From Mycobacterium xenopi (GTDB lineage: Bacteria > Actinomycetota > Actinomycetes > Mycobacteriales > Mycobacteriaceae), in contig NZ_AP022314.1 of the NCBI RefSeq assembly GCF_009936235.1, positions 4,092,001 to 4,156,000 of the forward strand: DNA of 64,000 nucleotides, written 5' to 3'. Each line of letters begins with the position of its first letter. Within the stretch, counting starts at the first letter, position 1. Made by a program: the position numbers and the translations under genes. The notes beneath the pieces were generated by a model. The model had not been told where the DNA came from and did not search any database. It saw nothing but the letters and a program-made list of their open reading frames with translations. Shown piece after piece: positions 9,633 through 19,600 of this stretch.

Positions 9633-12167
9633 ATGGCTAAAACGGTCCAGCCGATGCAGGCCCTCGCGAGGATCCTGACCGAACACGGCCCGCTGCACAT
9701 CGACGAGATCGGGCAGCGGCTGCGGGAGGCCGGCGTCGCCGAACCGGATATACCGTCACCGGCGGACATTGAAATGGAATGTCCGGCAAGGGAACTCGTG
9801 GACGAGCGATGGGCCTGGCTGTCGGCGGTGCTCGCGGGCCGCGTGTTTACCCACCGGCTCGGTGCCGACGAGGTGGCCCACGACATGCTTGCTGTGTCGC
9901 CGGACCTGGACCCGATCACCTCGCTGTGCGAACACGACGAGTATCAGCGGCTCGTCGACGGGTCGGCGGCCCAGGTCGTGCTCGCCGAGTTCGATGACGA
10001 GCTGCTCGAGGAGCGCGGCATCCCCGTCGAGGCAGTCGACCCGGGCGGTGCGCTGCTGCTGGAGCCGCGCACGCTTACGGGGTTGCAGGTGACCGAGGGC
10101 GACCTGGTGGGGCTGCGGCTGACCGAACAGGGACTCACGATCGAACGCGTCACTGCACCGGTACCGCACGCGGAGGTCGGCGCCCGGCTGGCGGCGGTGC
10201 TCGATGACGACGAGCCGCGGCTCTTCGACCAGGTGGTGTGGACGGCGTGCGTCGAGGATCCGGCGGCATTTACCGAGCCGCTGGCACCGCTGAGCGAGAT
10301 CGCCGACGACTGCGGCCTGACCCGACGCGGCGAATGGCTCGCACCGGCCGGATTCGATTTCGCCCGTTGGGATTTCGAACGCGGCTGCGCGCGGCTGGTG
10401 GAACGCCACGACATCGACCCCGACGACGCGTTCGCGGTATACACGCTGGTGCAACTGCATGAGCAGGTATCGCTGGGGATCGACGCCGCCGAATCGGGCG
10501 AGCCGCACGACCAGGCCGCGCCGCGACCCACCGACGACCGGCTCTTCCAACTGCTGGGCAAGCTCGGGGCCGCGTTGGCCGACCCGCTGCTGGCAGTGCT
10601 GCTGGTGGACGAGACGATCGGCAGCGGTTGCGAGGGCGCGGCCGGGCTGGCCTTGTTGGCCGCGATGCTGGAGCCGGAGGTGCCACGTCCGGCGCAAGTC
10701 GCGTTTCGCTGGCTGCGCGCGGTGGCGCTGGAACGGCTCGGCGCCATCGACGCGGCCGAGCGTGAGCTGCTGGCGGCCGAGTCGATGGATCCGGACTGGC
10801 CGCTGCCGCTGCTGGACCTGGCCCGCTTTGCCTCCGATCGCGGCGACGTCGAGCACGGGTTGGGATTGCTGCGCCGCGCTGGCGTCGACGAGGACTACCC
10901 GCTGTTCGAGCTGCTGCGGCAGTATCGGGCCGAGCCGCGAAGCGGGCTCGGCCGCAACGAACCGTGCTGGTGCGGGTCGGGTCGCAAGTACAAGAAATGC
11001 CATCTCGGGCGTGAGCGGTTGCCGCTGGCCGAGCGGGCACGCTGGCTGTATGCGAAGGCCGTCCAGCACGCGCTGCGGAGCGGCTGGAATGACCTGCTGA
11101 TCACGGTGGGCTACGAGCGCTGCCGGCACGCCGACGACGATCCCGACGCGCTGGAGCGGGCGCTGGACGATCCGCTGGTGATCGACGCGGTGCTGTTCGA
11201 GGGCGGGGCGTTCGCGGAGTTCCTCGAGATGCGCGGGTGGCTGCTGCCCGACGACGAACGGCTGCTCGCCGAGCAATGGCTGCTGGTCGAGCGGTCGGTG
11301 TTCGACGTCGAACAGGTGCGCCGCGGCCAGGGCGTCACCCTGCGCGACGTGCGCACCGGCGAGCGGCACGCGGTGCGTGAGCGAACGGCCAGCCGCCAGC
11401 TCGAGCCCGGACAGCTGATCTGTACCCGCGTGCTGCCCGCCGGGGACACCATGCTGATCTTCGGCGGGATCGACCCGGTCGCGCTGCACGAGCGCGATGC
11501 GCTGATCGACCTGCTCGACACCCAACCCGACCCGGTGACATTGGTGGCGTGGCTGAGCCGCCGGTTCGCGCCGCCGACGCTAGTCAACACCGAGGGCGAC
11601 CCGCTGACCCTCTGCGAGGCCCGCGTTCGGGTGAGTGACCCAGCCAGGATCCAGGCCGCGCTCGACGACACCTACGACCGGGTCGACGGCGACGGGCCGC
11701 AATGGTTCGAGCTCGTCATTACCGATGGCGTGCAACGGATTCGGGCCACGCTGGCCTTAGACGGCGACACGCTGCGGGTGGAGACCAACAGCGAGGAACG
11801 GATGGAGCGGGTGCTGGCCACGCTGGCCCGCCTCGACCCGGCGATGAACGTGCTGGACGACGAGCGCCGCCCGATGCGTGACATGCGGCAGGTCGCGCGG
11901 TTGGCCGAGGAGCTGCCCGACGCGGACCCGCTTGAGCCTGCCGATCCCAAAGTGGCTGCGGCCCTTGAGGAATTCATCCGGGACTACGAGACACGCTGGC
12001 TCGACGAGCCGATTCCCGCGCTCGACGGCCACACCCCGCGGCAGGCCGCCGACGACCCCACCCGGCGCGGCGATCTGATCAAACTCCTGGACGGCTTTCC
12101 CGCCGGTCCAGCCGCCGGCGGCGGTATGGATGCCGACCGGCTGCGCGCGGCGCTCGGGCTGCGGTAG
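9633..12167 (+). CDS. Large SEC-C motif protein of unknown function
   Basis: 844 residues from ATG 9633. A zinc-binding SEC-C motif (GRNEPCWCGSGRKYKKCH) lies near residues 440-457, in the middle of the protein rather than at the end as in SecA. The N-terminal ~35 residues (ALARILTEHGPLHIDEIGQR) look like a winged-helix-type segment. The region before the SEC-C motif is leucine/alanine-rich, with repeat-like helices (for example RLGAIDAAERELLAAE) that resemble TPR. No enzymatic motif is visible. SEC-C motifs bind zinc and often mediate protein or nucleic-acid contacts; the role here is unknown. It lies in a co-directional run with the FIST gene, 88 bp apart. Confidence 0.8.
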   Translation: MAKTVQPMQALARILTEHGPLHIDEIGQRLREAGVAEPDIPSPADIEMECPARELVDERWAWLSAVLAGRVFTHRLGADEVAHDMLAVSPDLDPITSLCEHDEYQRLVDGSAAQVVLAEFDDELLEERGIPVEAVDPGGALLLEPRTLTGLQVTEGDLVGLRLTEQGLTIERVTAPVPHAEVGARLAAVLDDDEPRLFDQVVWTACVEDPAAFTEPLAPLSEIADDCGLTRRGEWLAPAGFDFARWDFERGCARLVERHDIDPDDAFAVYTLVQLHEQVSLGIDAAESGEPHDQAAPRPTDDRLFQLLGKLGAALADPLLAVLLVDETIGSGCEGAAGLALLAAMLEPEVPRPAQVAFRWLRAVALERLGAIDAAERELLAAESMDPDWPLPLLDLARFASDRGDVEHGLGLLRRAGVDEDYPLFELLRQYRAEPRSGLGRNEPCWCGSGRKYKKCHLGRERLPLAERARWLYAKAVQHALRSGWNDLLITVGYERCRHADDDPDALERALDDPLVIDAVLFEGGAFAEFLEMRGWLLPDDERLLAEQWLLVERSVFDVEQVRRGQGVTLRDVRTGERHAVRERTASRQLEPGQLICTRVLPAGDTMLIFGGIDPVALHERDALIDLLDTQPDPVTLVAWLSRRFAPPTLVNTEGDPLTLCEARVRVSDPARIQAALDDTYDRVDGDGPQWFELVITDGVQRIRATLALDGDTLRVETNSEERMERVLATLARLDPAMNVLDDERRPMRDMRQVARLAEELPDADPLEPADPKVAAALEEFIRDYETRWLDEPIPALDGHTPRQAADDPTRRGDLIKLLDGFPAGPAAGGGMDADRLRAALGLR

Positions 12168-12255
12168 CCGACAGATCGGCGCCCGACGGTGGCGACGTCG
12201 CAGCGGTGCAACGACAACCTCGAATGTGGCGGCCTTGGCGGCGCATCATGGAAGG

Positions 12256-13407
12256 GTGCGGATCGCAGTAGGGGTTTCCACCGCGCCCGACGCGCGACAG
12301 GCCGCGGCGGAGGCGGCAGCGCAGGCGCGCGACGAACTCGCCGGTGAGACGCCGTCGCTGGCCGTACTGCTCGCGTCACAGTCGCACACCGACCACGCTG
12401 CCGAGGTCCTGGGCGCAGCGCAGGAAATCGTCGAGCCGCCCGCGCTGGTCGGCTGCGTGGCGCAGGCCGTCGTCGCCGGCCGCCACGAGTTCGAGGATGA
12501 GTCCGCGGTGACGGTGTGGCTGGCCTCCGGCCTGCCCGCCGAGACGTTCCACCTGGACTTCATCCGCGCCGGTTCGGGTGGGCTGCTCAGCGGCTACCGC
12601 TTCGACCGGACCGGCGACGATCTGCACCTGCTGCTGCCCGACCCGTACACGTTCCCGTCGCACCTGCTCATTGAGCACCTCAACACCGACCGGCCGGATG
12701 CAACACTGGTGGGCGGTCTGGTCAGCGGCGGGCGCGGATCGGGCGATGCCCGACTATTCCGCGACCGTGACGTCCATAGCTCCGGTCTGGTCGGCATGCG
12801 GCTGCCCGGCGGGCGGGCCGTTCCGATCGTGTCGCAGGGTTGCCGGCCGATCGGCCACCCATACATCGTGACCCGCGCGGACGGCGCGGTGATCACCGAG
12901 CTGGGCGGGCTGCCGCCGCTGCTGCGGCTGCGCGAGATCGTCGAGGGGCTGCCGCCTGGCGAGCAGGAACTCATCAGCCGCGGCCTGCAGATCGGCATCG
13001 TCGTCGACGAGCACCTGGCGACCCCGGGGCAGGGCGACTTCGTGATCCGCGGCCTGGTGGGCGCCGACCCCTCGACCGGGGCGATCGAGATCGGCCAGGT
13101 GATCGAGGTAGGCGCGACCGTGCAGTTTCAGGTCCGCGACCCGGTAAGCGCCGACAAGGACCTGCGCCTGGCCGTGGAGCGGGCGTTGGCTGAGCTGCCC
13201 GGGCGCCCGGTGGGGGCGCTGTTGTTCACCTGCAACGGGCGGGGTCGGCGCATGTTCGGGGTCGCCGATCACGACGCCTCAACCATTTCCGAGCTGCTGG
13301 GCGGCATTCCGCTGGCCGGTTTCCTCGCCGCCGGGGAGATCGGCCCGATCGCGGGCCGCAACGCGCTGCACGGGTTTACCGCGTCGATGGTGCTGTTCCT
13401 GGAATGA
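12256..13407 (+). CDS. FIST N/C-domain sensory protein (Rv0628c-like)
   Basis: 383 residues from GTG 12256, the same length I recall for M. tuberculosis Rv0628c, which also sits beside recD. It has a FIST_N domain (start VRIAVGVSTAPDARQAAAEA; PALVGCVAQAVVAGRHEFED) and a FIST_C domain ending LAAGEIGPIAGRNALHGFTA. Family members are thought to bind small ligands and serve as sensor domains; here there is no fused output domain. The C-terminal GEIGP..GRNALHGFTAS segment is also found as a remnant at 15.7 kb. Confidence 0.88.
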   Translation: MRIAVGVSTAPDARQAAAEAAAQARDELAGETPSLAVLLASQSHTDHAAEVLGAAQEIVEPPALVGCVAQAVVAGRHEFEDESAVTVWLASGLPAETFHLDFIRAGSGGLLSGYRFDRTGDDLHLLLPDPYTFPSHLLIEHLNTDRPDATLVGGLVSGGRGSGDARLFRDRDVHSSGLVGMRLPGGRAVPIVSQGCRPIGHPYIVTRADGAVITELGGLPPLLRLREIVEGLPPGEQELISRGLQIGIVVDEHLATPGQGDFVIRGLVGADPSTGAIEIGQVIEVGATVQFQVRDPVSADKDLRLAVERALAELPGRPVGALLFTCNGRGRRMFGVADHDASTISELLGGIPLAGFLAAGEIGPIAGRNALHGFTASMVLFLE

Positions 13408-13470
13408 GGTGCCGGCCGATCGCGATCCGTCTCATCTGCCCTACAGGTCCTCGCCGCGCGGCGTTGGCCC

Positions 13471-15081
13471 TCAAGCGCGCACGGCGCGCGCTGCCGCGGT
13501 AGCGACGTCACCGCGCAGATCCGAGATCGGTGAACTGCCGCGCACGTGGATGGCGTTCGAGAGCAGGACCACGTAAGTATCTGAGCCTGGGTCCAGCCAT
13601 AGCGAGGTCCCGGTGAACCCGGTGCTTCCAAAGCTGCCGACGGGAAACACCCTGCCGCGCGGCATCGAATATGGCGTATCGATATCCCAGCCGAAGCCGA
13701 ACAGGTTCTGCCCCTTGATCGCTGGATACGTCTTCGCGATTGCTTGGCGGGCGGCGGCGTTGGCAGCGTCGAGTTGGTGGGCACTATGCCCGGGCTGCTG
13801 CGGAGTCGTCATCAACTCCAATGTCGTTCGCTTAAGCGGAAACATGCTCGGACGGCCTGCGAGCCGATCCAACAGGGCCTGCGCATAGATACCGACATCG
13901 TGCGCGGTCGAGAACACGCCGGCATGCCCGGCCACTCCGCCCATGCGGCGTGCCGTCGGGTCATGCACAGTGCCACGAAGCAGGGCGTCGTAATCGGGGT
14001 TCTTGCCGGGATCGGCCCTGCTTTCTTCATCATGTGCTGTCGGTGCGATGCGCGTCAAAAGGCTTGCGCTCCAACTGCCTTCCGGGCAGTCGGTCGGCAT
14101 GTGCCCGGGTGCCCAGACAACCGCCGCTCCCCTAGTCTGGTGTGGGCCACATGCTTTGGCGGCGGGAAGATAGCTAGTGTCTGTCATACCCAGCGGTGCA
14201 AAGATATTGCGCTGAGCATAAATGTCTTCGTCCTCGCCGGTGAGCTTTTCGAGCAGTGCGCCGAGCAATAAGTAGTTGATGTCGGAATAGCGGAAAACCT
14301 CACCGGGCGCCGCCTGCAGCGGCGTGGTGAGTGCCCGATGGATGCCTTCGGTCTTATCGACGGTGTCCAGTCCCCACGGATCTGCGAGGTTGACGTCTAT
14401 CGGTTCGCCTGACGTGTGAGTCAGCAACATGCGAACTGTCACCTGTGCGCGCTGCGGGTCGTTGGCCGGGTTGAAGTCGGGCAAATACCTCTGCACGGGA
14501 TCGTCGAACTGCACCTTGTCTTGTTCATAGAGCTGCATGAGGGCGGTCGCCGTCGCCAGGCCCTTCGTCAGCGACGCGATGTCGAAGATGGTGTCCTCGG
14601 TCATCGGCTCGGCCGGTGCGGGCGATCCGTCCAGCCCCGGTTCGCCGGCCAGCTTGCGCGCACCGTACGCCTGATGGAAGACGACTTGGCCGCCGTGCCC
14701 GATCACCACCACAGCGCCCGGCAGCCGCTGTGCGGCAACCGCGTCGTTCATCAACGTGGAGACCGGCGCGAAGTCGGGGGCGGGCGACGGTTCTGGTGGC
14801 CGCGTCGCCTGCGCGCTCTCGCTTACGGTTGGGTGCGCTGCATTGATGGGTGCCGCAATCGGCGCCGGCGTTGCTTTGGCTTTGTCGCTTAGTTTTGTCT
14901 GCGCTTCGTGGCCACGCGCGCAACCCGCGGCGAGTGCAAGCACGACAGTCCCGACAGCAATGGCAATTCGCGCAGACGGCTTGCGGGCCGGGCCCCGCAG
15001 ACCGGTCCGGGATCGATGAGAGCCGTCGCCGATGATTACCCGTGTCAGCGTAGCGAGTCCGGCGGGTAGTCGCGGGAACAA
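13471..15081 (-). CDS. Serine-hydrolase (beta-lactamase/esterase family) lipoprotein, Rv1922-like
   Basis: 536 residues. A lipobox LALAAGC places the lipidated Cys at residue 54, after an unusually long basic N-region, so the true start may be shorter; TTG at 15081 is the only start I see upstream of the lipobox. A Pro/Ala-rich linker (residues 70-105) leads to a class C beta-lactamase-like domain with SLTK (Ser170, Lys173), RYSDINYLLLG as the Tyr motif, and GHAGVFSTAHD. The protein is probably tethered to the outer face of the membrane and acts as an esterase or peptidase; the substrate is unknown. It converges with the FIST gene. Confidence 0.85.
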   Translation of the reverse strand: MFPRLPAGLATLTRVIIGDGSHRSRTGLRGPARKPSARIAIAVGTVVLALAAGCARGHEAQTKLSDKAKATPAPIAAPINAAHPTVSESAQATRPPEPSPAPDFAPVSTLMNDAVAAQRLPGAVVVIGHGGQVVFHQAYGARKLAGEPGLDGSPAPAEPMTEDTIFDIASLTKGLATATALMQLYEQDKVQFDDPVQRYLPDFNPANDPQRAQVTVRMLLTHTSGEPIDVNLADPWGLDTVDKTEGIHRALTTPLQAAPGEVFRYSDINYLLLGALLEKLTGEDEDIYAQRNIFAPLGMTDTSYLPAAKACGPHQTRGAAVVWAPGHMPTDCPEGSWSASLLTRIAPTAHDEESRADPGKNPDYDALLRGTVHDPTARRMGGVAGHAGVFSTAHDVGIYAQALLDRLAGRPSMFPLKRTTLELMTTPQQPGHSAHQLDAANAAARQAIAKTYPAIKGQNLFGFGWDIDTPYSMPRGRVFPVGSFGSTGFTGTSLWLDPGSDTYVVLLSNAIHVRGSSPISDLRGDVATAAARAVRA

Positions 15082-15409
15082 CGCGACAGGCCAGGGGCCG
15101 ATGCGCGCGAGATCCGGTTCACTCGTTGTGCCTGCGCAGCGCTACCGTTCGCCTGAAGATCCACGGGCACACTCGTTTTCGTCCGCATTGCTGACTACTT
15201 GCGACGACGCCAGCACCGGGGTGGGCTGGGATTTGGTAGGTCCGCACGGCCGTGCCGCCTGGTGAATCGGTTCGCTGAGCCGCGTCTTCGCGCTCTTCAC
15301 CGTCGACAACCTGCCCGCAGCACCTTCGAACTTGTTGACACTCTCGCGATGAGAGTCGACGTCGTCGACGATTACTGCAGCGTGAACACGTCGGTGGCTG
15401 CCGCATGCT
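15082..15409. other. Intergenic stretch without a recognisable gene
   Basis: About 330 bases upstream of the lipoprotein gene. It presumably contains that gene's promoter (reading leftwards). No convincing ORF, RNA or repeat was seen. Confidence 0.5.
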
Positions 15410-15625
15410 TTAGGGGCGGTAGGCGGCCGTGACGTCGGTGTGGGCGAAATCGCCACCGACATACAGCAACGGCTCGCCGGTCACCGCGGCGAGCGCATAG
15501 GAATAGCAGTCGCCGAGGTTGAGTGCGCGCGGAAGTCCGCTGCCCCGGCCAAAGTCACGCTAGGCGCGGACGGCGATGGCGGCCTGCTCGGCGTGAAGGA
15601 CCGGCTTCGTGATCCGCAGACTGAA
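15410..15625 (-). pseudogene. Remnant of a vapC toxin gene (PIN domain C-terminal half)
   Basis: On the minus strand this reads RDFGRGSGLPRALNLGDCYS, then PLLYVGGDFAHTDVTAAYRP and stop TAA at 15412-15410. It closely parallels the intact PIN toxin at 21091-21489 (LDFGRGSGHPAALNLGDCYS and PLLYVGDDFVHTDISAAHRP). An in-frame TAG interrupts it (AVRA stop RDFG) near 15560, and the first half of the gene with its catalytic aspartate is gone. Confidence 0.75.
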
Positions 15626-15695
15626 CGACGCCGGCCTCACGGGCAAGCAATTTAGATCGGCGAGGCCGTGGAGACCGACGCGAAGGGCCTGCGTG

Positions 15696-15803
15696 GCGGA
15701 ATCTTCACTCGCCGATTTCTTCGCGGCCGTGGAAATCGGCTCGGTCGCGGACCGCAATGCGTTGCATACGTTTACCGCGTCGATGGCGCCGCTCGTCGAG
15801 TGA
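15696..15803 (+). pseudogene. Remnant of a second FIST-domain gene (3' end)
   Basis: The frame ends ADFFAAVEIGSVADRNALHT, then FTASMAPLVE and a stop at 15801-15803. This matches the end of the FIST protein at 12256-13407 (GEIGPIAGRNALHGFTAS). Only about 35 residues survive. It marks either a duplicated FIST gene that decayed or a recombination scar next to the vapC remnant. Confidence 0.7.
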
Positions 15804-15897
15804 GTCCCGCCTGCCACACCAGCCACCGTTGGCGGACGATTATGCGAAGTGCCCGCCTCCGAGCGACTTTCAGCGACAAACTAGCGACCGCCGGCGG

Positions 15898-16308
15898 TTA
15901 TTGCGCGTCCGCACCCAGCCCCGGCACCTCCGATGGGTGACGAACGTCGACGAGGTCATCGATGATCCGGAAGTCCCCTGCGTTGTGGGTCAGGAGCGGC
16001 ACGCCGTGAACGTTTGCGGTAGCGGCGATGACGAGCTCGACCGAGCGGCGCCGCGGCCGGCCGCCCCGGTTGCGCACAGCGGCCGACAGCCGGCCCCATT
16101 CTCGCGCGACCTCGGCCGTGACCGGAAGCGGATCGAACGCGGATTCGATCGCGCCGAGCCGCGCCGTACGAAGCGCGCGTTCATCGTCGTCGGCTGCGAC
16201 GAGAACGCCAAAGTGCAGCTCGGCAATCGAGGCAACGCTGATCGCGGCCTCGACGCGCGAGGGCGGTTCCTCCCCGATAAGAACGGAGGTATCGACTATT
16301 GCGCGCAT
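15898..16308 (-). CDS. vapC: VapC-type PIN-domain toxin (copy A)
   Basis: 136 residues, a predicted PIN-domain endoribonuclease. Conserved acidic positions are visible: Asp6 in MRAIVDTSVLIG, a Glu in SIAELHFGVL near residue 30, a central Glu/Asp in SVELVIAATANVHG and the late Asp in THNAGDFRIIDDL. It follows its antitoxin by 3 bp (TAA then CCG then ATG), the usual vapBC arrangement. A truncated, frameshifted copy of this pair lies at 25253-25674, almost identical by eye. Confidence 0.9.
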   Translation of the reverse strand: MRAIVDTSVLIGEEPPSRVEAAISVASIAELHFGVLVAADDDERALRTARLGAIESAFDPLPVTAEVAREWGRLSAAVRNRGGRPRRRSVELVIAATANVHGVPLLTHNAGDFRIIDDLVDVRHPSEVPGLGADAQ

Positions 16309-16311
16309 CGG

Positions 16312-16554
16312 TTAGTCGAACGGACCGGCCATCGAGGCGGGGAACCGCTTGAGGTCGGCGCCCAGTGTTTTGGGAGCCGGCGTGCGCCAGACCGCCCGCA
16401 ACCCCGGCCCGCTGACCCACCGCTTCTGCATGGCGGGGCCAAGCTGCGCCACCGGCCGGCCTGCGACGGTGATCGTGATCTCCTCGCCCGCTTCTGCCCG
16501 GCGCAGAACCTCGCCGACGTTATTGCGGAGTTCCTTTTGGGGAATCGTTGCCAT
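16312..16554 (-). CDS. vapB: VapB-type antitoxin, Phd/YefM family (copy A)
   Basis: 80 residues from ATG 16554 (MATIPQKELRNNVGEVLRRA); a GTG six bases upstream is a less likely start. The Phd/YefM fold pattern (KELRNNVGEVLRRAEAGEEI, then ITVAGRPVAQLGP) gives an N-terminal DNA-binding, autoregulating half and a C-terminal toxin-binding half. It is co-transcribed with the PIN toxin immediately downstream. A second copy at 25426-25674 differs at a few residues. Confidence 0.88.
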   Translation of the reverse strand: MATIPQKELRNNVGEVLRRAEAGEEITITVAGRPVAQLGPAMQKRWVSGPGLRAVWRTPAPKTLGADLKRFPASMAGPFD

Positions 16555-16648
16555 GACCACGATGGTAGGAGAACTGCTACCAGGACCGAGCCTGGCGCAT
16601 ACTACCCGAACGGGTCGGCAGCCGGAAACCGGTCAAGGTGCGGTCCGC

Positions 16649-19600
16649 TCAGGCGAGCAGACCCCGGATGTCGTCGGCGGTCAGGGCGGAGGCAAACACG
16701 TCACCGTCGTCGATCACGCTGGCGAACAGCTTGGCTTTGCGCGCGTTGAGGGCCAGCACCTTGTCCTCGATGGTGTCGCGGGCGATGAGCCGGTACACCA
16801 TGACATTGCGGGTCTGGCCGATGCGGTGGGTGCGGTCGATGGCCTGGGCTTCGGTGGCCGGGTTCCACCACGGGTCGAGCAAAAAGCAGTAGTCGGCCTC
16901 GGTGAGGTTCACCCCGAACCCACCGGCCTTGAGGCTGATCAGGAAAACCGGTGCGTCCCCATCTTTGAACCGCCGTATCACGTTGGCGCGGTCGCGGGTT
17001 CGCCCGTCGAGGTAGCAGTAGCCGATGCCTTCGGCGTCGAGGCGACTGCGGACCCGGCCGAGGAAACGGGTGAACTGACTGAACACCAGCGCGCGATGGT
17101 CGCCGCCGACGACGTCGCGCAGCTGCTCGGCCAGCGCGTCGATCTTCGCGCTGGCCAGCGTGTCGTGTGCCGGGTCGACGAGCCCGGGGTGCAGCGCCAT
17201 CTGACGCAGCACGGTCAGCGACTTGAGGATGGTAAACCGGTTGCGCTGCATGTCGTCTAACAGGCCAAGCACCTTCTGCCGCTCGCGGGCCAGCCGCTTG
17301 TCATACAGCGCCCGGTGCCGCGGCGGCAGCTCGATATCGAGGATTTGCTCTTGCTTGGGCGGTAGCTCGGCGGCCACGAGCTCCTTGGTGCGCCGTTTGA
17401 CCAGCGGCTTGATCCGGCGGCGTAACAGGGCCAAAAGCTCGGCGTCGCCGGTCTTTTCGATGGGCTTAGCGAAGTAGTCGGCGAACTTCACCGGGTGGGG
17501 GAATAACCCCGGGGCGGTGATCGACAGCAGCGACCACAGCTCCATCAGATTGTTCTCCATCGGTGTGCCGGTGATCGCCAGCTTGAACGGTGCGGGCAGC
17601 CGGCGTGCGCACTGGTAGGTCTTGGCGTGGTGGTTCTTGACGTATTGGGCCTCGTCGAGGATCAGCCCGGACCACGTTCGGGCGGCGTGGGCGTCGAAGT
17701 CCAGCCGAAACAGCGTGTAGGAGGTGACCACGATGTCGGCGCCCGCCGCCAGCTCGTCGAGGTCGACGCCGGCGCGGCGCAGCGTGTCGAAGATCGGTAC
17801 CACCGACAGCTCCGGCGCGAACCGCGCGGCCTCGGCGGCCCAGTTCGCCACCACACTGGCCGGTGCGACGACAAGGAATGGTGCCATGGCCTGATTCTGT
17901 TGGCGGACATGGCAGATCAACGCCAGCGACTGGACGGTCTTGCCCAGGCCCATGTCGTCGGCCAGGATCCCGCCGAGCCCGTGGGCGTGCAGGGTCGCCA
18001 GCCACGAGAACCCGTCGACCTGATACGGCCGCAGCTGCGCGCGCAGGCCGACCGGCACCGCCGTCGGTTCCAAGCCCTGCAGCGCCCGCAGCCCGCCGAC
18101 CTGCCGCTGCCACGCCTTGGCCTGCCGCGTCACGACTCCGAGCTCAGCCAGCTCGTCGAACAACCCGACCTGGAATCGGCTGATCCGGGGTGGTCCTTCG
18201 TCGGCATCGGTGAGCGCGCGGGCCTCTTCGATGAGCTGGCGCAGCTTCACCAACTCCGGCTTGTCCAGCGCGAAGTAGGCGCCGTCGGCAAGCAGCAGGT
18301 GCGATTGGCCGGACGCCAGCGCGGTGAACACGCTTACGAACGGAACCGCTTTGCCCTCAACGCTGATCGTGACACCCAGGTCGAACCAGTCCGTCTCGCC
18401 GGGCACCGCGTCGGTGCGCACCGCGATCACGAGCGAGCCGCCCGCTTCCCGGTAGTCGGCCGGGTCGCCGGTTACCTCCAGCGCGACGTCGGAAAGCTCT
18501 GCGAGCAGCGGTTGGAGTTCAGTGGCGAATCGCATGGTGTCCACGCCGGAAAGCCGTGTTCCGGCGAGCGTGCCGTCGGCGCCGCGAAGCCCCCACTGCT
18601 CCAACGGAGCGTCGATGCTCGACGCAAGGGCGTACTCCGCAGCCAGGTCTCGGTACGCAGCATGCTGCGGCGTGCCTGTCGGTACGCGAAAGCCGTTGTC
18701 GCCTAATCGATATTCCCATTCCCAGGCCAGCTCGAGTTCGTGGTCGGCCTGGTAGTGGGCCCGCAGCACCAGTGCCGGCCCGACGACCTCGGGCGGCGTG
18801 AACGACTCATCCGACGACGTGACGGCCGCGATGTGGCGCAACCTAGGGTAGTACTCCGTAGCGAACTGCGGCGCTTGGTCCGCCGGGATCACCAGCGGCT
18901 TATCACCGAGTGCCATGCGCTGCAACGCTTCCGGCACCGGCTGGTCCAGCCGCGCGAGCCGCAGCCCGCCGTCGGCATACACCGCGCCATGACCTGACGA
19001 CCCGATGAACGCGATGGGCCGTGTCGCGGTGCCTTCGACGTTCAGCACGGGCGTGACGGTGAGGTCGCCCGTCGTGCCGGCTGTCACATCCAGGCACAAC
19101 CGCGCGGTGGCGTACGTCGGAACGTCCTGCCAGGGGCGTGGCTGCAGCAACCGCACCCCGACTCGTCGCGCTTCGTCCAGTAGCGGCCACAGCTGGGGTG
19201 AGTCGAATCGCAGCAGCGCCATCGTCTTCTCGTCGCCGTACGAATACCCGTAGTAGACAGTCGAATTCGAGCGCGACGTCCGGTACGTCGCATACAGTTC
19301 CTGCAGCAGCCGGACCTGAGCGGCGGGATAATCGCTGTAGCGCAGCATGTGCAGCCTGTCCCAGCGCAGGTCGCCTGCGACCCAGCCGCCGCGCTTGCCG
19401 GGCCGCACCAGCCGTGCGTCCAGGGCCGGCGACCGCCCGCTCACCGACAAGCTGAGCTCGATCGCCAGCGGTGTCCCGATGCGATCGTTCGCCGGGGCCG
19501 ACGGAAGCAACGCATCCAGCGACTGCCGCCAAGGCGGCGGAGCTGGCGAAGGCGACGCCGGCTTGATGGTGGCTTCTGCGGCCGTGGCGACGATCGCGGC

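Noticed and set aside
9756..11525. 589-residue ORF antisense to the SEC-C gene
   Set aside because: Low-complexity Gln/Arg/Val composition typical of antisense GC-rich frames; the plus-strand gene has a zinc motif and a clear start.
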